A stretch of 64,000 nucleotides of DNA from Phytomonospora sp040655735 (lineage in GTDB: Bacteria; Actinomycetota; Actinomycetes; Mycobacteriales; Micromonosporaceae). Within the stretch, counting starts at the first letter, position 1. Each line of letters opens with the position of its first letter. A model generated the notes under the pieces. That model saw nothing but the letters and a program-made list of their open reading frames with translations, had not been told where the DNA came from and did not search any database. The translations under genes were made by a program, and so were the position numbers. This document shows positions 61,103 through 64,000 of the stretch, one piece after another. Location: NCBI RefSeq assembly GCF_040655735.1, contig NZ_JBFAKK010000005.1:496001-560000 (forward strand), in the 5' to 3' direction.

Positions 61103-61813
61103 GTGCCCGAGAACTCGCGGCCCGTCGTGAATCCGATGACAGCACGCCCCCTTGAGGAACTCGTGGACACAGGCTGGGCCAAGGCCCTCGAACCCGTCGC
61201 GCCCAACATCGCCGCGATGGGCGACTTCCTGCGCGCCGAGATCGCCGCCGGCCGCCAGTACCTGCCCGCCGGCGAGAACGTCCTTCGCGCGTTCAAGCAG
61301 CCCTTCGACGACGTGCGCGTCCTCATCGTCGGACAGGACCCGTACCCGACACCGGGGCACGCCATCGGGCTCAGCTTCGCCGTCGCGCCCGACGTCAAAC
61401 CGATCCCGGGCAGCCTGCGCAACATCTACACCGAGCTGATGGACGACCTCGGCGTCCCCAAGCCCTCCAACGGCGACCTCACGCCGTGGACCGAGCAGGG
61501 CGTGCTGCTGCTCAACAGGTCGCTCACCACCGTCCCCCGCAACCCCAACGGGCACAAGGGGAAGGGCTGGGAGCCGATCACCGAGCGCGCCATCCAGGCC
61601 CTCGCCGAGCGCGGCGGACCGCTCGTGGCGATCCTGTGGGGCAGCAACGCCCGCAGCCTCAAGCCGCTCCTCGGCAGCGTGCCCTGCGTCGAGTCGGTGC
61701 ACCCCAGCCCCATGTCGGCGCGCACCGGGTTCTTCGGGTCGAAGCCGTTCAGCAAGGCCAACGCCGCCCTCGTCGCCCAGGGCGCCGAACCCGTCAACTG
61801 GGCACTGCCCTAG
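61103..61813 (+). CDS. ung: Uracil-DNA glycosylase, family 1
   Basis: 236 residues from GTG 61103 behind AAAGGAGAG. The water-activating loop is VLIVGQDPYPTPGHAIGLSF (Asp79), and the minor-groove loop is ESVHPSPMSARTGFFGSKPF (catalytic His200). LLLNRSLTTV and LVAILWGSNAR are the other two signatures. It excises uracil from DNA in base excision repair. A palindromic GTATAC lies upstream near 61036-61041, in the probable promoter. A strong terminator follows. Confidence 0.97.
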   Translation: MPENSRPVVNPMTARPLEELVDTGWAKALEPVAPNIAAMGDFLRAEIAAGRQYLPAGENVLRAFKQPFDDVRVLIVGQDPYPTPGHAIGLSFAVAPDVKPIPGSLRNIYTELMDDLGVPKPSNGDLTPWTEQGVLLLNRSLTTVPRNPNGHKGKGWEPITERAIQALAERGGPLVAILWGSNARSLKPLLGSVPCVESVHPSPMSARTGFFGSKPFSKANAALVAQGAEPVNWALP

Positions 61814-61821
61814 CCGTGGGA

Positions 61822-61852
61822 AAAGCCCGCCCCTGTCGAAGGGGCGGGCTTT
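61822..61852. terminator. Strong intrinsic terminator after ung
   Basis: AAAGCCCGCCCC-TGTCGAA-GGGGCGGGCTTT, 12-bp perfect stem with a 7-nt loop; the 3' arm ends in TTT and the complementary strand also ends in TTT, so it can act in both directions for convergent ung and glnII. Confidence 0.88.
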
Positions 61853-61935
61853 CGCGCGCGTGGAGCGAACACGCGAGCAGAACCTGCCGTACACGGCCGT
61901 CCGCCTGTTCCCAAGCCGACGGACGGCCGCGAGTT

Positions 61936-62943
61936 CTAGACGGACTTCGCCAGCGCCTCACAGCACGTGTCGACGATCAAGCGCGTCACCACGTACGGGT
62001 CGCAGTTGGCGTTCGGGCGACGGTCCTCGATGTAGCCCTTCTTGTCGACCTCGACCTGCCACGGGATGCGCACCGAGGCGCCCCGGTCCGACACGCCGTA
62101 GGAGTACTCGTCCCACGGAGCCGTCTCGTGCAGACCCGTCAGACGGCTCTCCAGGCCCGCGCCGTAGTTCTTCACGTGCTCCAGGACCTTCTCGCCCAGT
62201 GCCTCGCAGGCCGTGATGATCGGCTCGTAGCTCTCGCGCATCGCCTTCGTCGAGAAGTTCGTGTGCGCGCCCGCACCGTTCCAGTCGCCCTTCACCGGCT
62301 TCGGGTCGAGAGTCGCCGACACGCCGAAGTCCTCCGCCGTGCGGTACAGCAGCCAGCGCGCCACCCACAACTGGTCGGAGACCTCCAGCGGTGACAGCGG
62401 GCCCACCTGGAACTCCCACTGGCCCGGCATGACCTCGGCGTTGATGCCCGACAGGCCCAGCCCGGCCTTCAAGCAGTTCTCCAGGTGCTTCTCGACGATG
62501 TCGCGGCCGAAGATCTCATCGGCGCCCACACCGCAGTAGTAGCCGCCCTGCGGAGCCGGGAAACCGTTCTCCGGGAAACCCAGCGGACGGCTGCCCGCGA
62601 AGAACGTGTACTCCTGCTCGATGCCGAAGATCGGCTCCTGGTCGGCGAACTTCTCCGCCACCGGCGTCAGCAGCGCCCGCTTGTTCGACGGGTGCGGCGT
62701 CATGTCGGTCAGCAGCACCTCGCACAGCACCAGAACGTCGTCACCGCCGCGGATCGGGTCCGGACAGCTGAACACCGGCTTCAGCACACAGTCCGACGCC
62801 GAACCGGCCGCCTGGTTGGTGCTCGACCCGTCGAAACCCCAGATCGGCAGCGCCTCGCCGTCGGGCAGGATCTTCGTCTTCGAACGCAGCTTCGCGGTCG
62901 GCTCGGTCCCGTCGATCCAGATGTACTCGGCCTTGTAGCTCAT
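61936..62943 (-). CDS. glnII: Glutamine synthetase type II (eukaryotic-like)
   Basis: 335 residues from ATG 62943 (GAGG 9 nt upstream). GSII traits: KAEYIWIDGTEPTAKLRSKT, WGFDGSSTNQA, IEQEYTFFAG, GINAEVMPGQWEFQVGP, KGDWNGAGAHTNFSTKAMR and NANCDPYVVTRLI. It lacks the adenylylation segment of GSI, so it is probably controlled at transcription. It converts glutamate and ammonia to glutamine. In Streptomyces it is GlnR-regulated; I could not find a clean GlnR site here, only a GTTAC half-site on the minus strand near 63045. Confidence 0.96.
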   Translation of the reverse strand: MSYKAEYIWIDGTEPTAKLRSKTKILPDGEALPIWGFDGSSTNQAAGSASDCVLKPVFSCPDPIRGGDDVLVLCEVLLTDMTPHPSNKRALLTPVAEKFADQEPIFGIEQEYTFFAGSRPLGFPENGFPAPQGGYYCGVGADEIFGRDIVEKHLENCLKAGLGLSGINAEVMPGQWEFQVGPLSPLEVSDQLWVARWLLYRTAEDFGVSATLDPKPVKGDWNGAGAHTNFSTKAMRESYEPIITACEALGEKVLEHVKNYGAGLESRLTGLHETAPWDEYSYGVSDRGASVRIPWQVEVDKKGYIEDRRPNANCDPYVVTRLIVDTCCEALAKSV

Positions 62944-63294
62944 GATTGGCGATCCTCGCGCAGCAGTGGACTGTGCACGCAGCCTCTCAACGGCTCTTTG
63001 CGGGCTCGTTGCTCCTTTATGAACGACATGTAACAGGGTTGCTCGGTCGGAGGCTGACGAAACCTCCTGCCAGGTATGGGATCGGGCTGCGGCACCTCCT
63101 CCGGTGCCGGGTTCCCGGTGTTCGGTGGCGCCTGACTTGTGGGGGTTGGGGTCGGGGGGTGGTGTTCGGTGGCGCCTGACTTGTGGGGGTTGGGGTGGCG
63201 GGTTCCCGGTGTGGTCGGCGGGGTTCCCGGCGTTGTGGAGGAGGCGTGTGTCACTCCCATCCCGTACCCTCGACGTCGACTCCTGGAGGTGTTC
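62944..63294. other. 351-bp intergenic region upstream of glnII
   Basis: Divergent promoter region. Its glnII-proximal half (62944-63060) is AT-richer (CCTTTATGAACGACATGTAAC) and probably holds the glnII promoter. The distal half contains a G-rich tandem repeat described separately. No gene-like frame is supported; the minus-strand frame through it is repeat-derived Pro/Asn text. Confidence 0.6.
63117..63196 (+). repeat. Tandem 36-bp G-rich repeat, 44-bp period
   Basis: 63117-63152 and 63161-63196 are identical over 36 bases (GGTGTTCGGTGGCGCCTGAC then TTGTGGGGGTTGGGGT). The separator CGGGGGGT adds another G-run. Flanks carry partial echoes (GGGTTCCCGG three times between 63110 and 63230). 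Runs of four to six G with short loops could form a quadruplex on the plus strand. Confidence 0.85.
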
Positions 63295-63798
63295 ATGGCG
63301 CGCTTGTTCGTTTGGCCCGGGGTGAGTCCCAGTGACCCCGGCGGTGTCGACGTCGTCCTCGTCATCGACCCCGACCACGACCGCCCCCAGGAAACCGTCG
63401 CCCGGCTCGGCGCGTGGGGCTACGAAGGCGACGGCTGCCTCTACATCGTCGGCACCGACGCGTGGGTCGAACGAACCCTCGTCGGCAACCGACTCACCGC
63501 CGCCGTCTACGTCTACGACACCCTCCTCAAACAGCTCAAACTCGACCTCACCGAATTCCCCCACCGCTCCGCCGCCGACTCCGGCGCCGTCCTCGTCCTC
63601 AGCGTCACCGCCACCGTCGACCCCGAGCTCTACGCCGAGGCCGGCGACGGTACCGCCGTGTTCAGCGCCGAAGCCGGCGTCACCGACGAACAGGTCGTCG
63701 AGGCCATCCAGAACGAAGAGGAATGGCCCATGATCTTCGCGGCCCCGCCCGCCCCCGAACAGTCGCCCGGCGTCACCCCACCCCTCGGCGACGCCTGA
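63295..63798 (+). CDS. Hypothetical soluble protein, 167 aa
   Basis: ATG 63295 is preceded by TGGAGG. The protein is acidic, with alternating strands and helices (DVVLVIDPDHDRPQETVARL, GCLYIVGTDAWVERTLVGNR, VLVLSVTATVDPELYAEAGD) and a Pro-rich tail (APPAPEQSPGVTPPLGDA). No family was recognised. It is transcribed divergently from glnII and is followed after 30 bp by the conserved membrane protein. Confidence 0.7.
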   Translation: MARLFVWPGVSPSDPGGVDVVLVIDPDHDRPQETVARLGAWGYEGDGCLYIVGTDAWVERTLVGNRLTAAVYVYDTLLKQLKLDLTEFPHRSAADSGAVLVLSVTATVDPELYAEAGDGTAVFSAEAGVTDEQVVEAIQNEEEWPMIFAAPPAPEQSPGVTPPLGDA

Positions 63799-63828
63799 CC
63801 CCCGCGGCCCATGGCGTACCTTGGAGCC

Positions 63829-64000
63829 GTGAATGGCGTGCATGGCGTGATCGAGCTACTGGCCGACAACAACTTCGGCGACACCCGCCCCAATGCCCTC
63901 GCCGGCCCCACCGGCCTGGTCATCATCCTGCTGATGGTCGCCGCGACGGTCCTGCTCATCCGCAACATGAACAAGCGCCTGCGCCGCCTCCCCGACTCCT
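63829..64000 (+). CDS. Small conserved membrane protein, partial (runs off the window)
   Basis: At least 57 codons, open to the window edge. GTG 63829 is the first candidate; GTG 63838 has better spacing from GGAG. Text DNNFGDTRPNALAGPTGLVI, one membrane helix (LVIILLMVAATVLLI) and RNMNKRLRRLPDS after it correspond to a small actinobacterial membrane protein with a basic cytoplasmic tail. Function unknown. Confidence 0.7.
   Translation, partial: MNGVHGVIELLADNNFGDTRPNALAGPTGLVIILLMVAATVLLIRNMNKRLRRLPDS

Noticed and set aside
63030..63060. GlnR operator upstream of glnII
   Set aside because: Only a GTTAC half-site is seen; the GAAAC partner at the right spacing is missing on both strands.
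1..64000. CRISPR arrays
   Set aside because: No regularly spaced direct repeats with unique spacers; the only close tandem repeat (63117-63196) has two units and no spacer array.

Overview
The window is chromosomal DNA of a high-GC actinomycete. The evidence is very high third-position GC, many GTG and TTG starts, ATGA/GTGA overlaps, and actinobacterial markers: mycothiol conjugate amidase (mca), DUF501, DUF4307, an FtsB with a long basic tail, a bldA-type tRNA-Leu(UAA) and a spore-associated-protein-like secreted protein. Two blocks match the gene order known from Mycobacterium tuberculosis: eno-ftsB-DUF501-ppx, and cbs / metB / mca-DUF4307-greA. The long secreted proteases with unusual C-terminal domains suggest a Glycomyces/Stackebrandtia- or Micromonospora-like organism, but the genus cannot be fixed from sequence reading alone.

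Left part (1-18.8 kb): a NarL/DesK-type two-component system cut by the window edge; a DUF6326 membrane protein; a solitary AAA ATPase behind a dyad-symmetric promoter element; an LLM monooxygenase/FMN reductase pair; two secreted proteins, one of them frameshifted; a lipoprotein; the eno-ftsB-DUF501-ppx operon, with a 74-bp palindromic element at the eno stop codon; a 1108-residue WD40 protein; and a 1229-residue subtilisin.

Middle (18.8-34 kb): a non-coding tract full of tiny hairpins; a Phd/RelE-type toxin-antitoxin pair; a MetRS-family gene with deviant signature motifs, preceded by what looks like a leaderless, Met-codon-containing leader peptide and alternating hairpins; a five-gene MoxR-DUF58-DUF4129 operon; a type II NADH dehydrogenase; a multipass membrane protein; the bldA-type tRNA; a Bax-inhibitor-1 family protein; and several secreted or hypothetical proteins.

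Accessory part (33.98-48.2 kb): an IS5-family element inserted by a border repeat, then a roughly 13-kb defence island. The island holds a three-gene AIPR (abortive infection) operon, a complete type I restriction-modification system (hsdM-hsdS-hsdR), and a Ser/Thr kinase-TPR gene followed by a RelE-like/UvrD-like helicase fusion. The left border carries a decayed copy of the 3' part of the SGNH-hydrolase gene that stands intact at the right border, including 26 identical bases, so the block looks inserted. No integrase is visible.

Right part (48.2-64 kb): sulfur and thiol metabolism (cbs, metB, msrA, mca) interleaved with glyoxalase-like proteins, a uronate-dehydrogenase-like SDR and an amidase-family protein that has lost all catalytic residues; then greA, ilvA, ung and glnII. 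The window ends in a conserved small membrane protein that runs off the edge.
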